A DNA stretch of 35,028 bases, from positions 1-35,028 of the forward strand of contig CACFBG010000012.1 of NCBI GenBank assembly GCA_902564535.1, written 5' to 3'. The position numbers were made by a program, and so were the translations under genes. The stretch's first letter is position 1, and every line of letters begins with the position of its first letter. Positions 17,214-27,738 of the stretch are shown here, one piece after another. The stretch comes from an uncultured Prochlorococcus sp. (lineage in GTDB: Bacteria; Cyanobacteriota; Cyanobacteriia; PCC-6307; Cyanobiaceae). The notes below the pieces were generated by a model, which saw only the letters and a program-made list of their open reading frames with translations, made no database searches and was not told the origin of the DNA.

Positions 17214-17834
17214 TTATGTTTGATCTATGCTAACTACGACTGGCAAAGAATTAGAAGTTGAGTTGAGCTGAACAATTTTCTTGGGAGGGGTTTCGACTAC
17301 GGGCTTAGGAACTTCTGGCTCTGGTTGATCTTCTTGAGCACAAGCCTCTAAAGCTTCTCGAAGCAAAGAATCAAATGTAGATCCAGGCAACCTATGTCTT
17401 GCAACTTCTAAAAAAGTTCTTGGCAGAGACTCAGAAGCAGCTTCCTTTAATGCAGGATTATTGCGCCGATGTTCTTGCTCATCTTGTATCGCACGTATAA
17501 ATCTCTGGGTAACGTCCCTCTTGGTAGAAGCTTTGATAAAGGTGTCGCTATCTCCAGGAGCATTTGGACCTTCTTGTTCTAAATCTATTAATCTTCGGTC
17601 AAGACTAGATAGAACCTCCTCAGCTTCTTTAGAAATATGACCAAGCTGTCCATCAGAGAGGTTGGGCAAATCTGCTACATAAACCTTGCCATGATCTCTC
17701 AGGGTTAGAAATGTTGGCCTGGGTCCTTGACGGTTCACAATCCCATCACTTGACTGGCCGAGAGGCCTACGAGGGGGTACAGGTCCTGCTGAGCTGCGCC
17801 TACGGGTTAAACGTTGTGGAGTATCAAAAGGCAT
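17214..17834 (-). CDS. Conserved hypothetical protein of marine picocyanobacteria
   Basis: A 206-residue soluble protein with no domain I can name. The N-terminus is basic and Pro/Arg-rich (LTRRRSSAGPVPPRRPLG), a central region is helical and charged (GHISKEAEEVLSSLDRRLIDLE), and the end is Pro-rich (QPEPEVPKPVVETPPKK). There is no signal peptide or membrane segment. Codon use is like its housekeeping neighbours. It lies between an aldo/keto reductase and purM. The 159-base gap to purM shows nothing I can name. Confidence 0.75.
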   Translation of the reverse strand: MPFDTPQRLTRRRSSAGPVPPRRPLGQSSDGIVNRQGPRPTFLTLRDHGKVYVADLPNLSDGQLGHISKEAEEVLSSLDRRLIDLEQEGPNAPGDSDTFIKASTKRDVTQRFIRAIQDEQEHRRNNPALKEAASESLPRTFLEVARHRLPGSTFDSLLREALEACAQEDQPEPEVPKPVVETPPKKIVQLNSTSNSLPVVVSIDQT

Positions 17835-17993
17835 AGAATTAAAAATAATCTAACTACGCGGCTACCGAATAAATATCCGGCCTGCATAAAGAACAAAAGC
17901 AATATTACTAGTGTCGCTGAACTGCCGCGAATTAAGTGTCCAGGTCGTAGGACTCCGATGCAAAAGTAATTTAAGCAGAAACATTAGATATAT

Positions 17994-19031
17994 CTAAAAA
18001 GGCACCCCCAATAAATTGGAATTGCTGGAATTGTCAGATGCCTCAACTTCCCCAATTATCCAAGCTTCTAAAGAATTTCGGGCACATACCTCCAAGGCTG
18101 ATTTTGAAGCTTCACGAGGCATAACCAAACAAAAACCTATTCCCAAATTGAAGGTATTCCATAAATCAGTTTCAGGAATATTTCCTGCTTCCTGCAACCA
18201 ATCAAAAATTTGGGGTCTATTCCATGCATCTTGTTTTAGACAAGGACTAGATCCTTGAGGAAAACATCTTGGCAAATTCTCAGGCAATCCTCCTCCTGTA
18301 ATATGAGCCATCCCATGTATAGGAATTGAAGCCAAAAATAAATCTTTGACTAGAGCTCCATATAGAACAGTAGGCCTCAATAAGCTATGAATAATCGACT
18401 CCTGGCGAGATCCAAAATGACTCTCTTTAGTGATTTGGTTCGCATCAAGAATCTTTCTAACCAAACTAAATCCATTGCTATGAACGCCGCTACTAGCCAC
18501 ACCAATAATCTGATCTCCTGGTTGTATTTTTTGACCATTAATCAAACCAGATTCTTCAACTACACCTACACAAAAGCCAGCTAAATCATATTTACCTGGT
18601 GAATAAAAACCTGGCATTTCAGCTGTTTCCCCTCCCAAGAGAGCACAACCACTTTCTCTGCAGCCAGATGAGATTCCATGAACCACTTCAGCCATAGCAT
18701 TAGGACTCAAAACTCCTGTAGCCATGTAATCCAAAAAGAAAAGAGGTTCAGCTCCGCTAGTAACTACATCATTTACACACATAGCGACAAGATCGACCCC
18801 TACATCAAAATGTCTGTCATATTGCTGAGCTAACTCTAGTTTCGTTCCCACTCCATCAGTACCTGAAACCAAGACGGGCTTAGAGAAACCAGACGGTAAG
18901 CGAATTAGACCGTTAAATCCTCCCATTTCTCCTATCACTTCAGGTCTTCTAGTTGAATCAACACTTGATTTGATCTTTCTCACAAAAGCTCTTCCGGCCT
19001 CTACATCAACCCCTGCAGTCTTGTAATCCAT
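17994..19031 (-). CDS. purM: Phosphoribosylformylglycinamidine cyclo-ligase
   Basis: AIR synthetase, the fifth step of purine synthesis: FGAM + ATP gives AIR + ADP + Pi. The 345-residue product begins [17 protein letters not shown] and has the hallmark GTDGVGTKL, the ATP-binding GGETAEMPG, and [13 protein letters not shown]. Full length. Divergent from panC-cmk across 136 bases that hold both promoters; no operator is recognised there. Confidence 0.96.
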   Translation of the reverse strand: MDYKTAGVDVEAGRAFVRKIKSSVDSTRRPEVIGEMGGFNGLIRLPSGFSKPVLVSGTDGVGTKLELAQQYDRHFDVGVDLVAMCVNDVVTSGAEPLFFLDYMATGVLSPNAMAEVVHGISSGCRESGCALLGGETAEMPGFYSPGKYDLAGFCVGVVEESGLINGQKIQPGDQIIGVASSGVHSNGFSLVRKILDANQITKESHFGSRQESIIHSLLRPTVLYGALVKDLFLASIPIHGMAHITGGGLPENLPRCFPQGSSPCLKQDAWNRPQIFDWLQEAGNIPETDLWNTFNLGIGFCLVMPREASKSALEVCARNSLEAWIIGEVEASDNSSNSNLLGVPF

Positions 19032-19167
19032 GAGTTTGAAGAATTTTCGTTATGGCTTTAATCTTGATCTTGATAGGTTATTGGTTATTTGAACAGCATA
19101 AAAAAACTGCTGGATTTTTGCTCTAGCTGTATCAGGCAAACATTACAAAAAAACCTACTTTAGAAAA

Positions 19168-20706
19168 GTGAATAGATGTTCGATTTTAAAAACTTACAAA
19201 GAACTCCAAACATGGCTAAATAATCAGAGTTTAAAAATATGTTTTGTTCCCACTATGGGAGGTTTACATCCTGGACATGGAGAACTAATAAGACAAGCCA
19301 CAGTTTTTCAAGGGAAAATTGTGGTAAGCATTTTTATCAACCCACTGCAGTTCAGCGCTTCCGAAGATTACGCAAAATATCCAAGAAGCTTGGAAAAAGA
19401 TGCTGAACTCGCTTACAGATATGGTGCTGATGTGATTTGGGCCCCTTCAGTACAAGAAATCTTTCCAAAAGGAATAGATAATCATTTCAAAATTAAAGCA
19501 CCCAAATCACTAAAAGCCAATCTATGTGGCTCAAATAGAAAAGGCCACTTCGATGGTGTAGCAACCATTATAATCTATCTTTTACAATCTATAAAACCCG
19601 ATATATTGATACTCGGCGAGAAAGATTGGCAACAATTTATTATAATAAGAACTCTTATTTCTGATCTTAGACTACCCATCAAGTTAAAAGGAGTCGCTAC
19701 TGTTAGAGATCAAGATGGCTTAGCATTAAGCTCTAGGAATAAATATCTAAATGATAATAAAAAAAAAGCTGCGCTTGCCCTTCCTCAAGAGCTCCAGAAA
19801 GCAGCAAAAGACAACAAACAAGGGAAGAAGATTAACCTTGATAAAATTGCTTTAGAATTAAATAGAAGTGGATTAGAAGTCGAGTACTTAGAAGTAGTTG
19901 ATCCTTATAAGATGCAACTTATTGACATTAACAAAAATCTTTGTCTACTTGCCGCAGCAGTTCGCTGTGGGGAAACTCGTCTTATCGACCATGTCTTTCT
20001 TATGAACAAAAACCCAATAATTGCAATTGATGGGCCTGCAGGTGCGGGGAAAAGTACTGTTACCAAATGCTTAGCGAAGCAACTTGGGCTTACCTATTTA
20101 GATACTGGGGCAATGTACAGGGCAGTCACTTTATTAATTAAGCAAAACAATATTGATCCTAAAAATCATATTCATGTCAGAGAAGTTATTGAAACCCTTA
20201 GTCTCAATTTTCAAAAATCCTCAGATGGAGAGCAAAAAGTAATAATGAATGGCAATGAAGTAACTCAAGAGATCAGATCTCCTGAGGTTACAAACTTTGT
20301 TTCAAAAGTTGCAGCGGAGCTACCTGTAAGGGAGTTTCTTACAACTCAACAACAAGAGATGGGGAAGAAAGGAGGATTGGTTGCAGAAGGAAGAGATATA
20401 GGGTCAACAGTATTTCCTAATGCTGAATTAAAAATTTTTTTAACCGCAAGTACAGCTGAAAGAGCAAAGCGGAGATCAAACGATTTAAAACTCAAAGGCT
20501 TTCCAGTTCCTGATTTCGCAACCTTAGAGCAAGAAATAATTTCACGAGATGAGATGGATAGCTCAAGAGAACTATCCCCTTTAAGAAAAGCAGATGATGC
20601 AATTGAAGTAATAACCGATGGCATGAATATTGATGAAGTAATTACAACTCTTATAGACCTTTTTAGGCTCAAAATTCCAGAAGAAGTATGGCCTAGTCCT
20701 TTTTAA
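19168..20706 (+). CDS. panC/cmk: Bifunctional pantoate-beta-alanine ligase / cytidylate kinase
   Basis: A 512-residue fusion. Residues 1 to about 278 are pantothenate synthetase (ATP + pantoate + beta-alanine): PTMGGLHPGHGEL (28-40), GEKDWQQ (150-156) and ALSSRN (186-191). Residues about 282-512 are CMP/dCMP kinase: P-loop GPAGAGKST (289-297), YLDTGAMYRAVT and AEGRDIGSTVFP. The fusion is typical of cyanobacteria and links coenzyme A and pyrimidine nucleotide supply. The start is GTG (19168). The stop overlaps the convergent phosphatase gene by 14 bases. Confidence 0.95.
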   Translation: MNRCSILKTYKELQTWLNNQSLKICFVPTMGGLHPGHGELIRQATVFQGKIVVSIFINPLQFSASEDYAKYPRSLEKDAELAYRYGADVIWAPSVQEIFPKGIDNHFKIKAPKSLKANLCGSNRKGHFDGVATIIIYLLQSIKPDILILGEKDWQQFIIIRTLISDLRLPIKLKGVATVRDQDGLALSSRNKYLNDNKKKAALALPQELQKAAKDNKQGKKINLDKIALELNRSGLEVEYLEVVDPYKMQLIDINKNLCLLAAAVRCGETRLIDHVFLMNKNPIIAIDGPAGAGKSTVTKCLAKQLGLTYLDTGAMYRAVTLLIKQNNIDPKNHIHVREVIETLSLNFQKSSDGEQKVIMNGNEVTQEIRSPEVTNFVSKVAAELPVREFLTTQQQEMGKKGGLVAEGRDIGSTVFPNAELKIFLTASTAERAKRRSNDLKLKGFPVPDFATLEQEIISRDEMDSSRELSPLRKADDAIEVITDGMNIDEVITTLIDLFRLKIPEEVWPSPF

Positions 20707-21172
20707 TTAAATCATTAAGCAAGGCTTTGCATGCATCTTCTAAAAGATCTAAAACAATTTCAAAGCCATTATCTCCTCCATAATATGGATCAGGAACATC
20801 CAATCCATTTGTCTGTTTTGAATAACTTAAAAGAGGTCGTATATCTGCCTTGCATTTATCATTAATTTCCTTTCTAAGGTTCTGAACACTCGAGAAATTC
20901 TCTCCGTCCATAGTTAAAATTAAATCGAATTTTTTAAAATCTTGTACATTAATTTGACGTGCCAAACTTTTAATATAAATACCTCGACTGCTTGCTGCCT
21001 TTCTCATTCTATTATCAGCTTTTTGACCCACATGCCAACTTCCTGTACCAGCAGAATCAACTTGAAAATATTCCGCAACGCCTTTCTCGTTAATCAAATT
21101 CAAAAAGACTGCTTCAGCAGCAGGAGAGCGGCAAATATTTCCTAAGCATACAAACAAAATATTTATTTTCAT
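20693..21172 (-). CDS. Low-molecular-weight protein tyrosine phosphatase
   Basis: A 159-residue phosphatase with the catalytic loop VCLGNICRSP (Cys9, Arg15) at the N-terminus and the general acid Asp128 in DVPDPYYGG, followed by the C-terminal helix. The family includes Wzb/Etp (partners of tyrosine kinases in polysaccharide export) and arsenate reductases; the DPYY motif fits the phosphatases. No capsule kinase is nearby. It overlaps cmk by 14 bases at the 3' ends. Confidence 0.93.
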   Translation of the reverse strand: MKINILFVCLGNICRSPAAEAVFLNLINEKGVAEYFQVDSAGTGSWHVGQKADNRMRKAASSRGIYIKSLARQINVQDFKKFDLILTMDGENFSSVQNLRKEINDKCKADIRPLLSYSKQTNGLDVPDPYYGGDNGFEIVLDLLEDACKALLNDLIKKD

Positions 21173-21181
21173 ATTAAATAA

Positions 21182-21955
21182 TTAAGTATTTGAATTAAAT
21201 AGAATATTATGGATATAGGATTCTGTCCACTCCTTACCATAAAAACGAGTTAGCATCCCCCTTGCAGGATCTTTATCAGCTCTATATTTAATATAATTTT
21301 TCTGGCCTAGACTTAATGCACCTGCACGCTTCCGAGAAACAATATTAGCAGACTTAACTAGTTTTAAATAAAATTTTAAATACTCATCAAAAGCAGGAAA
21401 GAGTACATCATCAATTAAGCGTTCACTATCTAAGTCTAAAGGTAATCTTGTCCATAAAAATGCAGGAGAAAAAAATGGTTTAGCCTCCTCAGGAATCGCT
21501 CCTCCATATGGAAGCTTTGATTGCCATTTAGTATGAATTGGAATCAATTTATTTAAAAATTGTTCAGTATGTTTCATATCATTTTTTAATACTGGTTGTA
21601 AATCCAAAGCCAATAAATGTCCAGATGGAAGTGTCACAAAATCCGCCCCAAAGAAAGGAAGATCAAAATTTTCTGAAGGCTGTAAAACCAAGTTAATTAC
21701 TGAAGCAATTTCACCTGCATCAACACAAGCTGCGCGAATATTTTTTAACTTCAAGGTTTTACATCCCCATGTCATTGTTTTAATATCGATTATATTTTTT
21801 TTAAATCTATAATTAGTTTTTTTTTCAAGAAAATCTCTGGGAATAGTTAAAGGTTGCAAGTCAAAATATGACAAAGATTCCTTTACTCTGCTAAGAAAAG
21901 GCCTCCATCTCCAGTTGGGAAGATTTATATTAGAAAGGCTAGAGTCACGAGACAT
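21182..21955 (-). CDS. pebB: Phycoerythrobilin:ferredoxin oxidoreductase
   Basis: A ferredoxin-dependent bilin reductase that converts 15,16-dihydrobiliverdin to phycoerythrobilin. The 257-residue product begins with the PebB-like WRWRPFLSRVKESLSYFDLQP, and has FGADFVTLPSGHLLALDLQP mid-protein and the C-terminal YRADKDPARGMLTRFYGKEW shared by this family. It is the last gene of ho1-pebA-pebB, 28 bases after the restored pebA stop. The frame is intact, unlike pebA. Confidence 0.93.
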   Translation of the reverse strand: MSRDSSLSNINLPNWRWRPFLSRVKESLSYFDLQPLTIPRDFLEKKTNYRFKKNIIDIKTMTWGCKTLKLKNIRAACVDAGEIASVINLVLQPSENFDLPFFGADFVTLPSGHLLALDLQPVLKNDMKHTEQFLNKLIPIHTKWQSKLPYGGAIPEEAKPFFSPAFLWTRLPLDLDSERLIDDVLFPAFDEYLKFYLKLVKSANIVSRKRAGALSLGQKNYIKYRADKDPARGMLTRFYGKEWTESYIHNILFNSNT

Positions 21956-21983
21956 CGGAATTTCTTTATCTAAAAATAATATG

Positions 21984-23413
<1,430 letters not shown>

Positions 23414-23880
23414 TTGAAAGGGTGCAATAGGGAAGTGTTTGAAAATTTGAATTCATCACTAAAGATTAGGGATTCTTAAGCTCATGAAATCCAACTGTCA
23501 TCTTATGAGATGTTACTTCTAAGATAGAAGCAAGAGGCTCTAAAGATATTTGTTCAATCGAATTTGGTTAGAATTTCGCAAAATAGAAGCCCTCTCTGGC
23601 TAATCATAAAGACTCATCAATTGAATTGCTTCTAAGCAAAGCCGAAGCCATTGGACAAATTTTTTAAGAAAAGAAAAAATTTTGTATCTATAGGAAACAA
23701 ATAATGAACCTTTTTAACCTAAAATCGGTTTATACCAATTAAGGTTTGCTCCCCTTGATCTTCAAAGATAGTTTGATCAAGGGAATCAGGCTTCAACATA
23801 AAATTTAACCTAAGGATTCTAGGAACTAATTTCAAATTATCTTCTTAATTACTATTGGTAACTATGAGTATTGTAAGTCT
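23414..23880. other. Divergent intergenic region between ho1 and the GtrA-YdjC gene
   Basis: A 467-base region without an open frame of note, long for this compact genome. It must hold the ho1 promoter (minus) and that of the plus-strand gene. Two inverted repeats stand out: CCCTTGATC (23752-23760) with GATCAAGGG (23775-23783), a perfect 9-bp stem, and an AT-rich imperfect one, ACAAATTTTTT with AAAAAATTTTGT (about 23655-23685). Neither is followed by a T run. A small RNA is possible; no known family is recognised. Confidence 0.45.
23752..23783. repeat. 9-bp inverted repeat in the ho1 divergent region
   Basis: CCCTTGATC (23752-23760) and GATCAAGGG (23775-23783) form a perfect stem with a 14-base loop. 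It is about 100 bases upstream of the plus-strand gene at 23881. No T run follows on either strand, so it is not a standard terminator. It may be an operator or the stem of an untranslated RNA. Confidence 0.5.
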
Positions 23881-25206
23881 ATGAAATCATTCATAAAAAT
23901 TCGTTCCAAGGAAATTAAACAAAAAACTATTATTATTGGAAGATATTTATTAGTTGGTCTATCAGCAGCATTAATTCATGGCGCCATTTTAATATCATTA
24001 TCTAAAATAATACCCCTCTGGATAAGTAATCCAATTGCATTTTTAACGGCATCCCTAACAAGTTATTTAGGTCATGCTCTCTTTACATTCAGGACAGAAA
24101 CTAAAGGGAATTATTTTGCAAGAAGATGGTTGATAGCCCAATACATCATAAATCTTTCGATAAGTGCCCTATTACCTATATTAATTCGACCATTTATGCC
24201 ATTAAATTTATTAAATATAATCCTAATCTTAACCCCTACATTAATTAATGCGTACATTTGGTTAAAAGCAAAAATACACTCAGCCAGAAGGAATAAAAAA
24301 ATAAAAATTACCCCTTTATTTCATGCTGATGACTTTGGTCTAACTGATGCCACAAATAATGCAATTATTGATCTAAAGCGCAAAAATAAGATTGACAGTG
24401 CCAGCTTAATTGTTAATGGATGTTCAGTAAAATCAGCAATTATTTTATGGAAGGAAGAATCACAATTTCCTTTATGCTTGCATTTGTGTGTTACTGAGGG
24501 TCCAGCGATAAGTAAAAGAAAAAAAATTCAAAATTTAACTAATATAGATGGACTATTAAAAATCACATTTTTCCAACTATTAATGATCTCATTACTACCA
24601 AAAAATAACTCGTATAGAAAAAAAATTAAATCAGAATTAAAATGTGAAATCAATGCTCAAATTAAAAAATATAAAGACATTACACAACTTCAATCAATTG
24701 CAGTCGATGGACATCAACATGTACATCTCATTCCTATAGTGCTTGAAGTTATTATTGAGTTAAGTAGGGTTTATTCTATCAACTGGATTCGAACAACTTC
24801 CGAACCGATACCAGTAGGCATGTCTTTGCGGAATTGGAAAAGAGCTATTTTTGAAAAAGGAGTCTTAAAATGGATTATTTTACAAATTCTTTCGAATACT
24901 GCTAAGCCTAAAATAATTTCTGCAGCGTTTAAGACAAATGCCTCTTTTGCTGGAATCTTATTTACAGGTTTTATGGCTAAGGAAATTATATTACTTGCAC
25001 AAAAGGAGTTAGGATTAACTTCATTAAAAACCAATCAAACTCCTCCTATTATCCTAACTCATCCAGCTTATAGTTTAAAAACTAAGGAAAGAAATAATGG
25101 TATTAAATGTTTTCATATGTCTTATGTTTTCCTTAATTCAATCTGGAGACAAAAAGAGCTCGAATCATTAAAGAATCATAGTAAAATTATTTACGAAGAA
25201 CTATAA
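23881..25206 (+). CDS. GtrA-like membrane domain fused to a YdjC-family deacetylase
   Basis: A 441-residue fusion. Residues about 18-133 are a GtrA-type four-helix membrane domain (GRYLLVGLSAALIHGAILI; the second half has NLLNIILILTPTLINAYIW); GtrA proteins are thought to flip polyprenyl-phosphate sugars. Residues about 142-441 are a YdjC/ChbG-type carbohydrate deacetylase: HADDFGLTDATN (Asp150, Asp151), His201 in LHLCVTEG, DGHQHVH (276-282) and HPAY (394-397), the usual metal and catalytic positions. In Francisella, the YdjC protein NaxD deacetylates undecaprenyl-phosphate-GalNAc; a like role is inferred here. The glycosyltransferase at 25191-26168 is convergent and overlaps by 16 bases. AT-rich DNA suggests transfer. 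Confidence 0.85.
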   Translation: MKSFIKIRSKEIKQKTIIIGRYLLVGLSAALIHGAILISLSKIIPLWISNPIAFLTASLTSYLGHALFTFRTETKGNYFARRWLIAQYIINLSISALLPILIRPFMPLNLLNIILILTPTLINAYIWLKAKIHSARRNKKIKITPLFHADDFGLTDATNNAIIDLKRKNKIDSASLIVNGCSVKSAIILWKEESQFPLCLHLCVTEGPAISKRKKIQNLTNIDGLLKITFFQLLMISLLPKNNSYRKKIKSELKCEINAQIKKYKDITQLQSIAVDGHQHVHLIPIVLEVIIELSRVYSINWIRTTSEPIPVGMSLRNWKRAIFEKGVLKWIILQILSNTAKPKIISAAFKTNASFAGILFTGFMAKEIILLAQKELGLTSLKTNQTPPIILTHPAYSLKTKERNNGIKCFHMSYVFLNSIWRQKELESLKNHSKIIYEEL

Positions 25207-26168
25207 ATTCTCCTGACAAAATAATGAGGCCTAGCCTTGGTATCTACATAAATACGACCTAGATAGTCTCCTAATACACCTATACCTATGAGTTGAATTC
25301 CCCCAAGGAATAAAATCGCAACAATTAAAGATGCATACCCTGGAACATCAATCCCATACAATAATGTCCTAAAAATTATAAGCAACGCATAAAATAGACT
25401 AATAATTGAAACTGATAAGCCTAATACTCCCCAAATTCTTAATGGTAAAACAGAAAAAGAAAATATTCCATCAAGTGCGTATTTAAAAAGTTTAAATGGA
25501 CTCCAAGAACTTTTACCTCCTAATCGAGCTACTCTTTTATATGACAATTCAAAACTGCGATAACCTGTCCATGGCACTAATCCTTTAGAAAAGCGACTAA
25601 ATTCTCTCATTTCAGTCAAAGCATTTACTACAGGCATACTTAATAAGCGATAATCTCCTGCACCTTCTCTCAACTGTATTGAGTCAACAATCTTATTAAA
25701 GATCTTATAGAACCAGGATGCAGTAGTGACTTTTAATCTAGATTCCTCATCTTTATCATCTCTAACAGCTGTAACTATTTCCGCTCCGTTATTCCATTCA
25801 TCAATCATCTTAAATATCAATTCAGGTGGATGTTGTAAATCAGAATCTATTAATACAACTGCATCACATTTGTTTTTAACATAATCAAGCCCAGCTAGCA
25901 TTGCTGATTCCTTTCCAAAATTTCTAGTTAATTCAATTAATGTAACTCTAGAGGACGGATTTTGATGAATAGAACCTTGCTGAAAATTCCTAATCTTTTT
26001 GACAGTTGTATCGGTAGAACCATCATCAACAAGTATTAGCTGGCTAATCGCTTGGATTGCTAGCACTCGTTGAATAAATTGCACTATTACTGCTTCTTCA
26101 TTAAGACAAGCAGCAACAACCCAAATTTTAGGTTCTGAGGCATCAGAGGAATCCACCAGAGTATTCAT
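25191..26168 (-). CDS. GtrB-like polyprenyl-phosphate glycosyltransferase (family 2)
   Basis: A 325-residue membrane enzyme. The catalytic domain has LILVDDGSTDTT (47-53), the metal-binding DSDLQHPPE (108-116) and GDYRLLS (171-177). Two membrane helices follow (about 240-268 and 277-300), then GVLGDYLGRIYVDTKARPHY, typical of GtrB, DPM1-like and ArnC enzymes that load a sugar onto undecaprenyl phosphate. The sugar donor cannot be told. Tail-to-tail overlap with the GtrA-YdjC gene suggests they act on the same lipid-linked sugar. Confidence 0.9.
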   Translation of the reverse strand: MNTLVDSSDASEPKIWVVAACLNEEAVIVQFIQRVLAIQAISQLILVDDGSTDTTVKKIRNFQQGSIHQNPSSRVTLIELTRNFGKESAMLAGLDYVKNKCDAVVLIDSDLQHPPELIFKMIDEWNNGAEIVTAVRDDKDEESRLKVTTASWFYKIFNKIVDSIQLREGAGDYRLLSMPVVNALTEMREFSRFSKGLVPWTGYRSFELSYKRVARLGGKSSWSPFKLFKYALDGIFSFSVLPLRIWGVLGLSVSIISLFYALLIIFRTLLYGIDVPGYASLIVAILFLGGIQLIGIGVLGDYLGRIYVDTKARPHYFVRRIYSSS

Positions 26169-26307
26169 TCAACAAACCTTTAATACGTAACTGCAAAGAG
26201 AACAGAGATCTATGCAGAAACTGGAATAGAAAAAATTGTTTGGCCCTGGAGAAGCCAAAATAGACCTATGGTCATCTTTCCCTAAGTTAATCCCCAATCA
26301 AATATTT

Positions 26308-27732
26308 ATGGCAAACTTTCAGAAAATCAGCGCACCTAGCAAAGGAACAGCTATTTCTTTCAGCAATGGTAAGCCAATTGTTCCGAATGATCCAATTATT
26401 CCTTTTATTAGAGGAGATGGCACTGGCGTTGATATATGGCCAGCTACTCAAAGAGTCCTAGATGCAGCTGTTAGTAAAGCTTATAAAAACGAACGAAAAA
26501 TTGAATGGTTTAAGGTTTATGCCGGAGATGAAGCATGTGATTTATATGGGACCTATCAATACCTACCAGAAGACACTCTTGAAGCAATAAAAAGATTTGG
26601 CATAGCTATTAAAGGTCCTTTAACAACCCCTGTAGGAGGAGGGATACGTTCATTGAATGTCGCTCTTCGTCAAATCTTTGATCTTTATTCTTGCGTAAGG
26701 CCTTGCCGCTACTACTCTGGCACTCCAAGTCCTCATAAAAGACCTGAAGATCTAGATGTCATTGTTTATAGAGAAAATACTGAAGATATTTATATGGGAG
26801 TGGAGTGGGAAGCCAATGATCCCATTGGGATTCAATTAATTAAATACTTAAATCAAACAGTTATTCCAGCCAATGGAAAACTAGGTGAACGAAAAATCAG
26901 AGAGGGGTCTGGGATAGGAATTAAACCTGTTAGCAAATTGGGTAGTCAAAGACATATTAGAAAAGCTCTTGAACATGCACTCAGGCTAGAAGGCAAAAAA
27001 AAGCACGTAACCCTAGTTCATAAAGGGAATATAATGAAATTTACCGAAGGGGCTTTTAGGGACTGGGGATATGAGCTAGCAACAAGCGAATTCCGTAAAG
27101 ACTGTATAACAGAGCGCGAAAGCTGGATATTAGATAATGTCTATAAACATAATGGACTAAGCATTGAAAATAATGCGCAAATGATTGATCCTGGGTATCA
27201 ATCATTTACAAGTGAAAAAAAACAATCCATATGTAATGAAATCAAAGATGTTATTGAATTAATCGGAAATAGTCATGGGGAAGATAAATGGAAAAAATTG
27301 GTAATGGTAGATGACAGAATTGCAGACAGCATTTTCCAACAAATTCAAACTCGGCCAGAAGAATACTCAATTCTCGCAACCTTAAATTTGAATGGCGACT
27401 ATATTTCTGACGCTGCAGCAGCAATTGTAGGAGGTCTTGGGATGGCTCCAGGTGCAAATATTGGAGATAATGCAGCTATTTTTGAAGCAACTCATGGCAC
27501 CGCTCCTAAACATGCTGGTCTTGATCGAATCAACCCAGGTTCAGTCATTCTTAGTGGAGTAATGATGCTGGAATTCATTGGCTGGCAAGACGCTGCTGAC
27601 CTTATAACAAAAGGAATTAGCCATTCTATATCAAATCAAGAAGTAACATATGACCTGGCTCGGCTTATGGAACCAGCTGTAAATCCATTAAAATGCAGTG
27701 AATTCGCAAACTCAATTATTAATAATTTCTAG
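26308..27732 (+). CDS. icd: Isocitrate dehydrogenase (NADP-dependent)
   Basis: Makes 2-oxoglutarate, NADPH and CO2, linking carbon to nitrogen assimilation in cyanobacteria. The 474-residue product has [49 protein letters not shown] and the C-terminal [11 protein letters not shown] with [12 protein letters not shown] 26308 (MANFQKIS) is preferred to the TTG at 26236 because it matches the usual cyanobacterial start. Longer than E. coli Icd (416), as in other cyanobacteria. Converges with the kinase gene, 6 bases apart. Confidence 0.94.
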   Translation: MANFQKISAPSKGTAISFSNGKPIVPNDPIIPFIRGDGTGVDIWPATQRVLDAAVSKAYKNERKIEWFKVYAGDEACDLYGTYQYLPEDTLEAIKRFGIAIKGPLTTPVGGGIRSLNVALRQIFDLYSCVRPCRYYSGTPSPHKRPEDLDVIVYRENTEDIYMGVEWEANDPIGIQLIKYLNQTVIPANGKLGERKIREGSGIGIKPVSKLGSQRHIRKALEHALRLEGKKKHVTLVHKGNIMKFTEGAFRDWGYELATSEFRKDCITERESWILDNVYKHNGLSIENNAQMIDPGYQSFTSEKKQSICNEIKDVIELIGNSHGEDKWKKLVMVDDRIADSIFQQIQTRPEEYSILATLNLNGDYISDAAAAIVGGLGMAPGANIGDNAAIFEATHGTAPKHAGLDRINPGSVILSGVMMLEFIGWQDAADLITKGISHSISNQEVTYDLARLMEPAVNPLKCSEFANSIINNF

Positions 27733-27738
27733 AAATGA

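Noticed and set aside
19092-19120. CAGCA/TGCTG hairpin followed by GATTTTT as a terminator
   Set aside because: The stem is only 5 bp and it lies between two divergent gene starts, where no transcript needs to end.
23680-23705. Yfr2-type small RNA, because of a GGAAACA motif
   Set aside because: Only a single motif copy is present and the surrounding conserved structure of that family is not seen.
26236-26307. TTG start extending Icd by 24 residues
   Set aside because: The extra residues are not typical of isocitrate dehydrogenase, and ATG 26308 gives the usual MANFQKI-like cyanobacterial start.
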